Source of the DNA: Symbiodinium natans
Lineage: Eukaryota > Sar > Dinophyceae > Suessiales > Symbiodiniaceae
Assembly (NCBI GenBank): GCA_905221605.1
Contig: CAJNDS010000073.1
Coordinates: 189,001 to 238,814, forward strand
DNA length: 49,814 nt
Direction of reading: 5' to 3'
Shown: one piece after another, positions 29,844-42,100 of the stretch
Layout: every line of letters starts with the position of its first letter
Numbering within the stretch: the stretch's first letter is position 1
The notes under the pieces: model-generated
Databases searched by the model: none
Told to the model about the DNA's origin: nothing
What the model saw: only the letters and a program-made list of their open reading frames with translations
Program-made: the position numbers and the translations under genes

Positions 29844-30095
29844 TAGAGAGAGAGAGAGAGGTCCCTTCGGGGCTTCTACGCTGGGTAGAAGAAGAAGAAC
29901 AAGAAGAAGAAGAAGAAGAAGAAGAAGAAGAAGAAGAAGAAAGAAGAAGAAGAAGAAGAAGAAGAGAAGAAGAAGAGAAGAAGAAGAAGAAGAGAAGAAG
30001 ACGAAGAAGAAGAAGAAAGAAGAATAAGAAGAAGAAGAAGAGGAAGAGGAAGAAGAAGAAGAATAAGAAGAATAAGAAGAAGAAGAAGAGAGAGC
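29844..30095. repeat. Purine microsatellite (AG)n then (GAA)n, ~250 bp
   Basis: AG repeats at 29844-29861 are followed from 29887 by almost pure GAA/AAG triplets with single-base slips to about 30095. The plus strand is nearly all purine. The long frames across it (poly Lys/Glu/Arg on plus, poly Ser/Leu/Phe on minus) are artefacts. Confidence 0.95.
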
Positions 30096-30479
30096 AAAAG
30101 GCAAGCAGAACGGGTCCATCCAGGCAGAGAGGACAGCAGCCGAACAACAGGCAGCAAGGTATTCAGGAACAGTAGCCTTGCGCTGACACAAGATGCGCGT
30201 GGACTTTGATGTACATGGGTTGTTGACGCTCGAAACCCTAAGCGTCAAGCCCAGGTTGCGAGAACCTAAGGCGACCTAGACTCCGGCGACATATTGTGAG
30301 TCTGACGAATGCCATGACTAAGGCTCTCCGCGGTGAGGACAACAGGCAACCAGCATGAGGGATCCAAAAGTGGAAATCTGATTTGTTGCTTAGCTGGGGG
30401 AGACCGTGCTTGCCGGACATTTCGTTGAGTTGTGTTCCACGACTGATGCTTGTGCATCTTGTGTAGAGCTTGTGCACAG

Positions 30480-30790
30480 CTTGAGGAAGATAGGTCTATT
30501 AAGTAGCCCCCTATGATAGGCGTCGATAGACCCCTATACAGACCCCTATGGTTTTGGGATAGGGCCCTATGATCTGAGCCCTCTCATTGCTTAGTGGTAC
30601 CCTATGCATAGGACCTACCCGTTTCTGCATACACCCCTATGCATAGGTCCCCTCCCCCCAATGCATAGAGCCTATCCCTACCTATACCACCCCCCTATGC
30701 GGCATAGACCCCTATCCCTTTTCCATAGGTCCCTACCCCCTCCGGATAGACCCTACCCACAAACCTATAGACACCTATGGTAACAAATAT
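30480..30790. repeat. Left ATAGACCCCTAT-type array (imperfect terminal inverted repeat)
   Basis: About 20 degenerate units around CCCCTAT / ATAGACCCCTAT, including the palindrome CCTATGCATAGG near 30603 and 30640. The orientation is opposite to that of the right array (32095-32345). Its outer edge GTAGCCCCCTATGATAG (near 30503) matches the reverse complement of the outer edge of the right array with few differences. Confidence 0.8.
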
Positions 30791-30799
30791 TACACTTGC

Positions 30800-32070
30800 G
30801 CTCGAGCGAGGGTTTAGGGTTTAGGGCCAGTTTAGGGTTTTTGTCGGGCTTTTGGGGGTTTAGAGTCGGGCTTTTTAGGGTTTAGGTTTTTTTTTGGTTT
30901 CGGCCTCAGAGCTTTTAAGGCTTTAGGGGGTTTTAGGGTTTAGAGTTTAGGGTTCCGGGGTCTTAGGGTTTAGGGTTTAGGGTTTTTAGGGATTAGGGGT
31001 TTGTAGGGTTAAGAGTTTTTTGGGGTTTGGGGTTTAGGGATTTTTAGCGCCCCCTCCCATTTGCAAACGCAAAAGCGGGGGGTTGGGGGGGGGGGGGGGC
31101 GCAGCCGCCCCCATTTGCACAAACAATGTTCAGGGGCTTTTAGGATTTAGGGTTTTCGGTGTTTGAAGTTGAGGGTGTTTTAGGGTTTAGGGTATTTGTG
31201 TTTTGGGTTCAGGGGTTCTTATTAGGGTGTACGGCTTGAAGGGCTTAGGGTTTTTTAGGGTTTAGGGTTTAGGGTTTAGGGTCAGGTTTTTAGGGTTTAG
31301 AGTTCAGGGGTTTTGAGGGTTTCGGGTTTAGGGGTTTTTTTAAGGGTTGAGGACTCAGGGGTTTTTAGGGTCTGGGGTTTAGGGTTCTAAAAGGGTTTAG
31401 GGCTTAGGTGTTTTTGGGTTTAGGGTTTCTTTGGTTTGAGGGCTGGGTTTTGGGTTTAGGGTTTGTTTTGGGGATTAGGGTTTCTTTTGGAGGGTTTATG
31501 AGCAAACACAACACCCGCATGATGGGTTCGAACAAGGATAAAGAGGGGGGTGGGGTTGGGGGGGCGCAGCCCCCCCCCCCCCCCATTTGCACACACAATT
31601 CTCGCATGATGGGTTTGAGAAAACATGCGTATGTTTAGGGTTTTTTTAGGGATTAGGGTTTAGTTTTTTTCTACGGTTTGGATTCATTAGGGTTTAGGGC
31701 TTTGGGGTTTTTATTTTTTATGGGTTAGGGTTTTCGGGGTTTGAAGTTGAGGGCTTTTAAGGGTTTAGGGTTTTTTGGGTTTAGGGCTCGGGGGTTCTCA
31801 GGGTGTAGGGCTGATAGGGTTTAGGGGCTTTTAGGGTCTAGGGTTTATGGTTTTTTAGGGTTTAGGGTTTAGGTTTTGGGGTTTAGAGTTCAGAGGGTTT
31901 GGGGTTCAGGGTTTTGTAAGGGTTTAGGGCTAAGTCTTTTGGGTTTAGGGTTTAGGGTTTAGGGTTCAGGGTTTTTTAGGGATCAGGGCTTCTTTTTGGG
32001 TTTAGGGGTTAGGGTTTTTGAGGGCTTAGGCTTAGGGTTTAGGGTTTCGGGTGTAAGGCTTCGGGTTTAG
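30800..32070 (+). repeat. Interstitial telomere-like (TTTAGGG)n block, degenerate
   Basis: About 1.27 kb of TTTAGGG units and variants (TTTTAGGG, TTCAGGG, TTTGGGG), all G-rich on the plus strand. Plant-type TTTAGGG is the known dinoflagellate telomere repeat. Because unique sequence lies on both sides, it is internal here, not a chromosome end. Two G-run/C-run cassettes (31050-31130 and 31500-31625) interrupt it. Confidence 0.9.
31050..31625. repeat. Duplicated G-run / C-run hairpin cassettes
   Basis: Both cassettes (31050-31130 and 31535-31605) have a G run, TTGGGG, the core GCGCAGCC, a C run and then ATTTGCACA. The core and flanking runs are self-complementary and would form a GC hairpin. 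The second is bracketed by two CGCATGATGGGTT copies (near 31518 and 31602). Confidence 0.75.
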
Positions 32071-32094
32071 GGTACAGTTGTGAGGCGACGAAGG

Positions 32095-32345
32095 AAGGGA
32101 CGGATAGGGCCCTTCGGAAAGGGATAGGGGTCTATGTCGCCGATAGGGGTCTATGTCCAGACTATGCCCCCTGGTATCTAGACCCCTATCCTTTCCAGGC
32201 AGGGGCCTATGACTAGCTTTCCATCCGCGCCAGACAGACCCCTAAAGAGAGGGGTCTATCAGCTAGGAGTTGGGCACCGGGGTAGGGGTCCATCCTGATT
32301 TCGATAAGCCCACTATCAGATAGGGGGCCTATTCAAAACAAATAG
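32095..32345. repeat. Right ATAGGGGTCTAT-type array (imperfect terminal inverted repeat)
   Basis: Units of ATAGGGGTCTATG and variants. They are the inverse of the left array: GAAAGGGATAGGGGTCTATG (near 32117) pairs with CATAGACCCCTATCCC near 30705. Just outside, 32370-32405 has three AGCTTGTGCA units; AGCTTGTGCA also lies just outside the left array (near 30465). Confidence 0.8.
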
Positions 32346-32790
32346 GAGAATACTTTACGGACTCTTACTCAAGCTTGTGCAGAGCTTGTGCAGAGCTTGT
32401 GCAAGGTGGGACTTTATCCACTTGGGATACTACGACGATGATTGTTCTCTCGCTCCTCTGAAAGGCGGAACCTGGGGTTGCCGATCCGATCAGTGTGCTT
32501 ATGTGTGCTTCTGCGTCTGGAATGTTTTTTCTTCCTCCTCTGGCCTGTGGAAGAGGAACGGCAAGGCTTACTGTAGAGCTTCGTCATTCGTTTCGCTGCC
32601 AAAGTTGCCTTCTCTCAGCCAGGGTCTGCGAATCGAGTGCTTTGCCGACCACTGCAGGCTTGGGCCACAAGGGAGGCACTGAAGTTGAGGCAGAGAGAAG
32701 TGTTTCCTTTTTCTGGAGGTCTACGGCCTCTTCGGCGCCGCGCTGCGGCCACGCGGCGCAGCGCGGCTTCTGGAGGCTTCTTGGGGTGGG
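32346..32790. other. Non-coding stretch with AGCTTGTGCA repeats
   Basis: Three tandem AGCTTGTGCAG units (32370-32405) open the stretch. No gene is recognised between 32406 and 32790. Confidence 0.35.
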
Positions 32791-32882
32791 CTTTGAGCTC
32801 TTTGAGCTCTTTGAGCTCTTTGAGCTCCTTGAGCTCCTTGAGCTTTTTGAGCTCTCTGAGCTCTTTGAGCTCTTCGAGCTCT
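32791..32882. repeat. 9-bp minisatellite (GAGCTCTTT), ~10 units
   Basis: Consecutive (T)GAGCTC(T/C)T(T) units from 32791 to 32882 with a few substitutions. Each contains the palindrome GAGCTC. Repetitive ELF/SSK frames across it are by-products. Confidence 0.95.
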
Positions 32883-35800
32883 GACCTAGGAAAGGGTTCA
32901 TCACGACATGCGCAGATCTCGGATGGTCGACTTTCCGCTGCCTGCTGTACGGCTCCAGCTGATGTGTATGGATAGTATCTGCCCACGTGAAAGCAGTCGT
33001 GCAGCCAATCAGTCTTGGAGGTTTTTGCACGAGAGTTGTAGACCCGTCAGCAGCACCTTGGGAGCACCAATGCCCACCTAAGTGGAGCGAGCTCATAGGA
33101 GCAGTCGGATTCTTTTCAGAGTCTTGAAATCCTTTAGTACTGCCGGTGATGACTGGGCGCGGGCCATTGCCCATGACATCTTGAGAGCGGTGTTCCACCT
33201 TCATCGTTCCTCTGCATGCATTTGGTGAAGCTGCCTTCGTCCAAGTACTCAGAAGCCACCGGCATGGAATTACTTAGGAGTGGGGGGGGCCAGTGGCTCC
33301 CGACGTCCTGTCCGGTTGTGTTCTACACGGAGGGCCAAAGATCATGGATGATTCAAGAAATATAGAAGCGACCAATCCTTCTGGAAAGTCACACATATTA
33401 ACCCTCAGAAACAGGTTCCTGAAGTCCCAGCTATGTTTGTGAAACAGCTCATGCTTTTCTAGAGATCATGGACAAGGATGCTGAAGCCGTCAATTGTTTC
33501 TTCGTACAACCCTGCTTCCTTTCCGTTTCAGGATTCGGGACCCAGCATACTTTTGGGTTTGTTTTTGGCTAGGGTTTTGGTTTTGAGGCTCGGGGACCCT
33601 CAGCCCGATGCCCTACTCGTTTGTGAAGGATATGGGCACAAGTTTCGGGGCAAGGGAATGCCGGAGAAAGGACTTGTGTGCTGATTCAGCCCGTGCTTCT
33701 CGCAAGGCTTCTTGTCGAAGCTTGGCCATCATGAGGTTTGAAGCTCAGAGTGCCTGAGTGCAAGCATGGGCTTCTTGCAAAGCAGAGGTTGCAAATTTAT
33801 GGCACGAGCCATCCCGCGGCATGAGCATGCACAATGACGACTGTTTGAACCTGCGAGCAGAGTCCCTGAGAAGCTGCGCATCTCGAATGCCAGAGGCAGC
33901 AACGTGTGCGGATGGACCAATTTGATCGCCATGCGCTCCTGCAATATCATCAGCAGGAGCACCGACGAGATGTTTACAGAACTGGCTAGGAGTTGCATGA
34001 GGATGTTGTCAGCACATGTTATCTTGCAGAGCAGTGGTCTCACTTGTGGGGCAAGTGTCTGTGCTTGTCCGTCCAGGCGATAACGCAGGCTTTGGCCCCA
34101 CAGCAAGCTCAGAAGCAGCAACTCTGCAGCATCATCAGTGGTGTGCAGCTGACTGGGCCGAAGAAGCCATGAGGCAACTCTCAGGTAGTTTGGTTCGAAG
34201 CAGGTCCACGGATAATGCAGCTTGGAGTCTGGTCAGGGGGATGTAAGTTGTTTTTGGACGCTTGCCCGCCACACATGAGTGAACTGTCAGTTGAGCGCTT
34301 GCCACCCGAAGAAACCAACTCTAACCATGATACCTGCTATCAGTTCAGCTATTTCCTTTCAAAATCTTTCAAACTACAAACGACAAAGTTGGCTGCGACT
34401 TGAGAATGTTGGATTCTGCAGCCACCGCACATTACTGTACTGCCACCAGTTCTGAGGATGCCGTGCCAGCTCGTATTCCCTGACGATACGATGGCCATTG
34501 GTTCGCCGCCGCCCGCACGCGGTTTGCTGCTTCCAGTGTCGACCTTAGCCTCAGCCGTAGCAGCCTTGAAGGCGTGGTGGTGCCCTTCTGCCATTTAGGC
34601 AGCAATGCAGCATAATATAAGGCGACAGATTCATGGTGAAGCGGGAAGACGTTTGTAGGAAGGTGCTGTGTGAAGCTTGACCCGTATTGCTCAAGGAAGC
34701 TGAGAATGGGCAGGAGACCGAGGAAGAGAGGCGCAGTCATTCAACCATGTCCAAGCACCGTCATGTTAACGGCCGATTAGGGCTGATAGCACATGTCCTC
34801 AGTACTGACGCTGTCATGTACAGGCAAAGACGGCTTCTGCAGAACGAGCCGATCGTGGTTTACACTTCGTTGTCAGAGGATGAGGTGACCCTGGCTACCG
34901 TTATGTTTGGTCGACCAGACTTGTCTGGGACTGGGTGTTGCACCGTTGACATGCGTGTGAAAGCCTGCAGATGAAGGTGATCATGCCAGAAATAGCACGC
35001 CGCGGTGTGGCTTTGTTGACCATCGTCGCCCTGCAAATGGTGGGGAACCCGGACAGCACGATTGCCATCCCGCTATCCCAGTACCGGGTATCAGAAATAA
35101 TATCCCGTAGCCGCTTATCTTGCCAGAGACGCGAGCGCAAACACTCCCTGTTGCTTGCGTTTATAGTATAGGTCTGCATCATTGTCATCCTTACTGGTGG
35201 TGAGGACGGGCTGCCAACTGTTCTCTTGCTGGAATGAAAGCATTCACTTTGGTGCAAGTACTCGACTTGTTTCCTAACCCTAAGTTTTCTCAGGTGCTTG
35301 TGGGAACAGGATTCCTTTGCCCATGTGACTCATGAAGATGCTCACTGAGTATGCTCCTTTAGGAGGACCAGCTCTTCGAGCCCAATCAGGAGACCCCGAG
35401 CACCGTGCAGGTCTGGAGTTGTCCTCATGGATGCGAGCTTTGCAACCTTACACAAAGAAAGCTAAAGGAAGCTGCTTGTAGGTAGTTGGGACTACATATT
35501 TCATGTTCACCCCAAATTCGCCTCTAGCCAGGTCAACCCCTAGCGATTTCACCCCAAAAACCCTGGGTCCATGGTTTGGTTGTCCTTGCTCCTTCCATGG
35601 TAACTGTTTGTCTGTCCATCTATTTTGAGGTGTCTCACACCGGGGTGTCTTGTGCCAGGTGACGCTGTACACATCACAGCTCCTGATTTCGCCCGGAACC
35701 TCAGAAAGCTGAAGGGACTCATCTCAATGCAACAGGCTTCTGAATTAGCAGCCTCTTGGGCCGCAGAAAGTTTATTATTGCGTTTCTCCAAGCATATCTC

Positions 35801-38800
35801 CACAAGTAGATGCTGGACGCCTGCCCAGATGTCTCATGCCTCGATAAGCATGCTCTACGAGGCAGCTTCGCCTTCAAATGCATTCCAAGGCCTGCTTTCC
35901 TCGTCGCATTCTACCTGTGGAGTCACGTCCTGGGAGAGCGCGGTATTGAACAAACTATGTGGAAGTCAATTCTCAGGGCAAGGGGGCTTCACGAAGGTGT
36001 TGACATCATGAAGCTCTACACGGTTTTGAACCAGCTTGAGCTTGCCACAGCCTCGGCTCTGCAAGACCTGGACCCTTGCATCGCTTGATTTATCCTCATT
36101 TTGTCTTCGTTTCGCTCCGCCTATTCTGCTTCGGTGTCTGCTTCTGCTTGGGCATTGAGGTTCTGACTGCCACGCTTGCACTACGCAGTCCGTTGGACCT
36201 GCTCGTCTCGAACTCGCAGAAAGGAAGCCTTGCGTTGGAAAGTACCTGGCGGGTTCTCCTTCCAAGGTTTGTGCTTTGTACGTCCCGATCGTCTTGCTCA
36301 GCGACTGTCTGCGCTCCTTGATGATGCCGCAAGCCCAGCAGAGTACTGATTTCGGTGCTCTCAAACGGTTCATAGAGGTGACTGTCAAGCCCGTTGCAGT
36401 TGATGGAAGGTTTGGCAGGGTAAAATTGCTGTTCTAATGGTACATCCATGAGACCGTGCAAGGAAATGTTTAGTCTCCTCGTTGCAGATAATCGCAGTTT
36501 GGAGTTCAATGAGCGTCTGTGCCTTGGCGCGAGGCCACATTGCTTTATGATACGTGGCTGAGCAAGTAGCGGCGCCCAGCCTGTGTGACAAGTGGACATC
36601 ACATCAGCGAACGGTGTGCAGGCGTTTCACCAGTGACCAGTGCCGTGATGACAGCAAGTAGCGGCAAAATCTCAGTGCTCTTTCGTCGATCATTGCTCTG
36701 CAAAGAGGCGCATGAGGATATTGCGTGACTGCGACGAGTGTGCCTTTTTTCACACAATAAATGGAGTGAGCCAAGATGAGTCAAGGCATGCAGAAGATTC
36801 ACAGTGAAGCAAGTTGCAATGCGGGGGAAGCGCGTAAGGGGGAAGTGTAAGCGTGTTTGTGCCAAGCTCATCGTTCTTTGTTGGCACCCAGAGATGCATA
36901 CTGCGTACGTTGCATGACTTGGTCGAACTGGCTTAGGAAGTGATAAAGCTTCTGTTTAAGCTTGTGTTCGGGTTTCCGCCAAATTGACGGTTTGTCAGTT
37001 GTTTCAAGAAGGCCAATGCGAACATCAAGATGCAAGCCTTCGTGAGCATTGATCCGATGGTTTAATTGCTATGTTCAACAAAGCAGTAGGTGCATGTCGC
37101 TGCACATAGTGGACATGGCTTCAGCAGAAGGGAAGTACGCGGTAGATGGCACATGTAGGCGAAGAAGCAAGCCAATACATTCAGATTGCTAGACCGATCA
37201 TGCCGAGATAATCCTGCCTGGCGATTGTTTGACTTGGATTCTGCTACATCGCAAACTGAGATGCAAAGCAGCACTAGTGTTGTTGCACTCTTGCTGTCAG
37301 ACAGTGTGTACAACCGAACTTGCTTGAACGGCAACTGATAGTGCTGCAAGCCCGGGCAGACATGTACTTTCACACTTGTCAAGTCAGGCCGGTGTGAGCA
37401 CTGCAGGCAACATGACAGCAAGAAAGGCTACCAGAGTATGCACGCAACGCTCGAGGTCATGACGATGATACTGCCAACTGCACTCCCAACCTCCCTCATC
37501 CTGCAAGAACGCAGACACATCATGAGTCAGGGTGTTGACGAGTGCCTGCTGGCCTCCAGACTTCAGACATGTAAGCATGAAGCCTGTTGCCAATCTGTCC
37601 CTGTGGCCAGCATCTCTTCCCATTGGACGAGCAAATAGACTCCTCGCTCTCGCGAGTTTACGATAGGTTGAGCCTCGGCTGAGTGAGATCTTGCCCACAG
37701 AATGGTGAATGCTTTTATGTGCTCCCAAAGAGCTGCTCGCTCAGGAATGCCTACGCGACGAGGAGTGCTTGATATCTGGCTCTTGTTACACCCAGAAGAG
37801 GGCAGGTTTATGCATGGCCAGATCATATTCTACTTTCTACCAGGACCCCGCTGATGAAAGCTCCGCACTCGACGCCTGGAAATACTGACATCCAGATCCT
37901 ACCCGAAGGTTCCATGGAAGCATTGTGAGTTTCGTGCGCACCTACCCGGCCGGTTGAATGCGTGCGCATGGATCACTCGCCACAACATGTCTGACCCTGG
38001 AACTCCTTTCCTAAGTTCATCAGGCTTTCGATGGCGGGGTTGAGCTGCGGGCTGTCAAGACCGCTGAAAAAGCTGGAGCATTGTGTAACCTTCGAGTGAC
38101 CTTCGTCCCCTTGCCATTGCCGCTGTGCAGAAACAGGGCATGCAGGGGGCTGAGAACAAGCTTCAGTGGCGTGAGCTTCGTAGCCATTGGCTGACAAGTT
38201 GACCATGCTAATGGCGGACAGGTTTTTGAGAGACAACATGTCATTGTGACTGGATTATGCTGGAAGCTCACAAACGGAGCCTAGCACTACAACTTGCCGC
38301 AACACTGCACGATATTGCACTGGACGCGAACTGATATGGATGGGTGCGCTGCTGCATTGACCTTGCATGGCCAGAGTCTCGGACTGGGCCCTGCTTTAGT
38401 CTCTTAAGCCCTAAACCCAGACAAGGCGGTCGTCCTGGTTTGTCCATAGTCGCAAGTCAGGCTCGTGAGACCCGCCCGTCAGATTTGCGCAAGGGGCAAG
38501 TCGGATCGGGATGCCAGAACGACCGGTCAGCTCAGTGACAGACAACGGTCTCAACAACACCAGTCTCAGCTGCCAAAGGAAGAACGAAGATCCTGGATGG
38601 GGTGGTTCTTTGGACAAATTATATTGTGCCAAAGCCCACTCCGCCCGTTTGCGTTTTCAAGACAAGCGCTCTGACCCAAAAACACGTACCCCGCCTTGCA
38701 GCTTCAGCTGGGAAGGAGCAGAAGGGAAACTCTTGTCAAACTGTCCAGGCCCAGCCATTTCATCACAGTCTCTCAGTCCATGCTGAGACCCACTCCGGTT

Positions 38801-39029
38801 TTAAAAAAGTTCTTCTCATTGGCAGACCAGCGAATACCATTTGTTCCACGAGTTCACTGCGCCCTCAGGCTCCTGCGGGAGGTTCCAGCGTTGGCAGCGA
38901 GGCCAGATGCACGCTGAAGGTAGACTCTTCGCTCCCCTCAGAAGTCAGATACCGCGCCGCACAAGAATAGCGAGGGGTCGCAGCGTTTGATTTACGCAAC
39001 ACCTGATTCCAAGACTGGTGCTTGCAGAG
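32883..39029. other. Gene-poor stretch with no recognised domain
   Basis: About 6 kb in which I recognise no motif. Weak candidates for exons on the plus strand are 33890-33990 (GSNVCGWTNLIAMRSC), 34074-34180 (Gln-rich, one frame) and 35870-36085 (YLWSHVLGERGIEQTMWKSI then ILRARGLHEGVDIMKLYTVL). They may be upstream exons of the kinesin gene or of another gene. None has a diagnostic residue pattern. Confidence 0.3.
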
Positions 39030-39113
39030 GTGTGCCCTGTTCGAGTTGTTGCTCGTTTTCGACCTCCAGTCTCTGAAGAAGAACGGCAAGAGGAGTCGTC
39101 TGCCGAACGCCGG
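39030..39113 (+). CDS. Kinesin exon: N-terminal strand
   Basis: Acceptor cttgcag| at 39027, then VCPVRVVARFRPPVSEEERQ. V-x-V-x-R-x-R-P is the first strand of every kinesin motor. An upstream exon with the start codon must exist but is not identified. A possible next piece is 39489-39525 (STLDFKPVLE). Confidence 0.8.
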
Positions 39114-42100
39114 CATCCCCTACCATACTGACTCTCTTCCCTCGCGAGGAGAGCCCAGCTTTCACTGTGGATGCTGAAGGTGTTGGGACCCCACGGGATC
39201 TAAGCACTTGTGAACCAATGTGCTCGCATTGGCTTGGGTGTGTGCATGGCCGCGCTCAAAGGTCGTCGAATCCGCCGACCACTTGCATCACTGGCTCGGT
39301 TTTGTCACGTTGATTGATTTTCAGACTTTTACGCCTTTCCTGCATTCGTAGATACATTCTGTGCAACAAATCTGCTTGTGGGCGGAGGCATTGCTTCCGA
39401 TTGGACAGCGCGTTCGGTCAGAAGCTTACAACGACAGCCCAGAGGGTCGCAGACAGGTTGGTTGCACATCTCCTTTCCCATTAGGGCAGTGGCTTCCACG
39501 CTGGATTTTAAGCCAGTGTTGGAGATTGTCTTTCCATGTTTGCAACCTGGCACCCGAGGTCAGGAAACAAGTCAGCAGCAAGTGTACGAAGATGTGGGTC
39601 GCTGTCGCAGAGTCTACTCTCCCGAGGCATGGCTGCACATTCAAGCACCTTGAGATCAGGTCGACGTGTGGTGCAGGATGTGCTGCGAGCTTCTCAGTGG
39701 TTTGCAAGCCTGCTGTGATCTGCGGAGGCAGCTGGGGGAAGCTGTGGTGTGGGCCTGGTCCCTAAGGTCCGGATACAACGGCACGATCCTAGCCTATGGA
39801 CCGACAGGCTCTGGCAAGTGGAATGCTTAGAGGCTTAGAGAAATATCTCAGCTCTGTGCAATTATCTGCCACGTCGGTCGACATTCCGGAGCCTTCGAAT
39901 GTCCTCCGTGGAAAGAAGCTCTGCCATGGTTCGCTTGTCAAGGACCTTTTGTATGTTCGGGCCACCGCATGGACGAAGTCCTCCGGAGCTGGAAGGCCTT
40001 TGGCCAAGTTGACTTCGCAGCAGAAGTGAGGTAAGAGCTGTAAGAACCTTTTTTAGCATTGTCATGAGGTCTGGTACCTCGAGCTGTGGAGCAGGCCTGT
40101 GTCGTCCGCGTCGCCCTTGCACCATTGCTTTGAGCTTTTGCATCGAGGTCTTGCAGCACGTCCAACAATGCGGAGGCTGTTTTTTGCTGCTTCCGTATCC
40201 TTCCCATCCCACCGCTTCTGCCGCCTCTGCTTGTCTTTCCACCTCCTCGGGGGATATGTGTGGGAGAGGGAAAGGTGTGTGGGAGAGCTGTGGGAAACAC
40301 GCAGGCACCACCAAGCTGCAGTGCAGCTTCTTCGAAGCCTGACGCCTTGTCTTGCTGTGAGAGTTTTCATCATTCTCAGACGTCACCATACCTTCACTTC
40401 TGTGCGGACAGGTGTATTTGGAGAGGGTGCGAGACTTCCTTAGCCCAAAGACACCCAACCCGCAGTTGAAGGACTCCTCAGCCGGGCAAGCTTTCACAAC
40501 AATGGAGTGAGCTTCAACGTCCAATGTGTGGGTTGACAAGGAGCTTCCCGGTGGAGTCGAAGGTCTGACTTACAAGGAGGTCACGGTGCCCGGCCTAACG
40601 AGTCTAACAGGGCACAAATGTGCCTGGCTTGTCCCTGTCAGATTTCCACCGCCGCCGAAGCGTTGCAGATTTTGCGACAGGGGCCCCCATCCCAGTCGCG
40701 ACGATGCTCTGCATGCTGTGGTGGGGCTCATGTCTGTGACTGGTCTGAGCCGTGGCAAGGTGGCTAGAGTGGGGAACATACACGTTGCAAGGAGTTGTAC
40801 ATGGTCTTGAGGAAGGTGTCAATCGAATCTGTTTCAGTCTAGCAGTGCACTTTAAAGGCATGCTGGGACCTCGCCATTCCGTTCGCTCGTGCTAACTACA
40901 CAGGTACTTGTCGTAGGCAGCCCTGTCTAATGCTGTCTAGTTCTCAGTGCCATCAAGGTCTGCAGTCACCACATGGCAGTAATCCTGACAACCGCATAAA
41001 CGTGTCATCCGATGTGCGCAGAGATGTTTTTGCCTCGTCTAACGTGTTGCTGACATCTCTGCAGCTTTCAGGTTGAGGCTCAGAGTGGCCGCCAACACCA
41101 GCCTGAATGAGCACTCGCAGCGAACCCGACACCGCCTGTACCGTCTCTGTGTGGCTTGCCGTTTGGCTTTCAAGGTCTCGTTCTCATGCAATCTTCTCCT
41201 TACTTCTGCCGCAACCCTAGCCCTGTCACAGCAGCAGTGGATCCTGAGGCTGCTCAGGCTGCTCCTTGCTTCGTGTGCTTGCCTACACAGCCATGTGTGC
41301 AAGTGGCGAGCCCCACCAAGGCGACAGCCGCAGAAGGGTGGAATTCGAACGTGCCGCCCCTTTGCCTCTGAGGAAGACATGGCAAGCCATCACTGCCGCT
41401 CGTCTTTTCTTGCTTGGCCAGGTGCAAGCTGACCCTAGTTGATCTTGCTGGATCGGAAAAGGCATTCGCTGTGTGCGCGGCGCTGGCTGTCTGCGGGGTT
41501 TGCGTCATTGCAATTGGCAGGTCCGCAAAAGTGGTTCTGTGGGCGCCTGGACCTCAAAGATGCCAGAGATGATCGCAGCATAATATCGCAACATATCGCA
41601 GCCGCCGCAAGTTGCAGGGCAATGTGTTGCAATTGTCTGCTCTCGAAGGGCATGCTGGAGGAAGCGAAGAAAATCAATTCGTCCTTGAGCGCGCTTGTGA
41701 CCAAGACTTGCTTTCTGAATTCAGTGCCGTTCAGTGCGTCATGCCTCGTTGCTCTATGGTTCTATGATTCATGCCACTCGGTTTCGTGTTGCTCGGAACG
41801 ACATGACGTGAGGCTCGGTCACGTGATTGAAGCACTCTCAGAGCGGAGACCGTGAGAGCCTCGCACAGGGTGGTTGGGAGCTGGTTCGAACACACAATAT
41901 CGCTGGTTGCATTCGCGTGCGTCTGATGTTCGCAGTTGGGCAAGGCATGTACCCTACCGAGACTCTCGCCTCACACGCTTGCTGGAAGAGTCACTGGGTC
42001 GAGAGCTCAGCGTCTTTGGGGCATGCTTCTAGTGATTCTAGTGAGTGACTTATATGCAACGGTGCAAGGTGGTAATTGCCGGACGACTCTCTTGGTGGCT

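Noticed and set aside
29527-30248. Poly-Glu/Lys/Arg and poly-Ser/Leu/Phe frames
   Set aside because: Direct result of the GAA microsatellite on either strand.
30800-32070. True chromosome end
   Set aside because: Unique sequence, including genes, continues for kilobases on both sides and the repeats are degenerate.
32584-33204. 206-codon minus-strand frame with Ser/Lys repeats
   Set aside because: Its only notable part is the 9-bp minisatellite; flanking residues show no domain.
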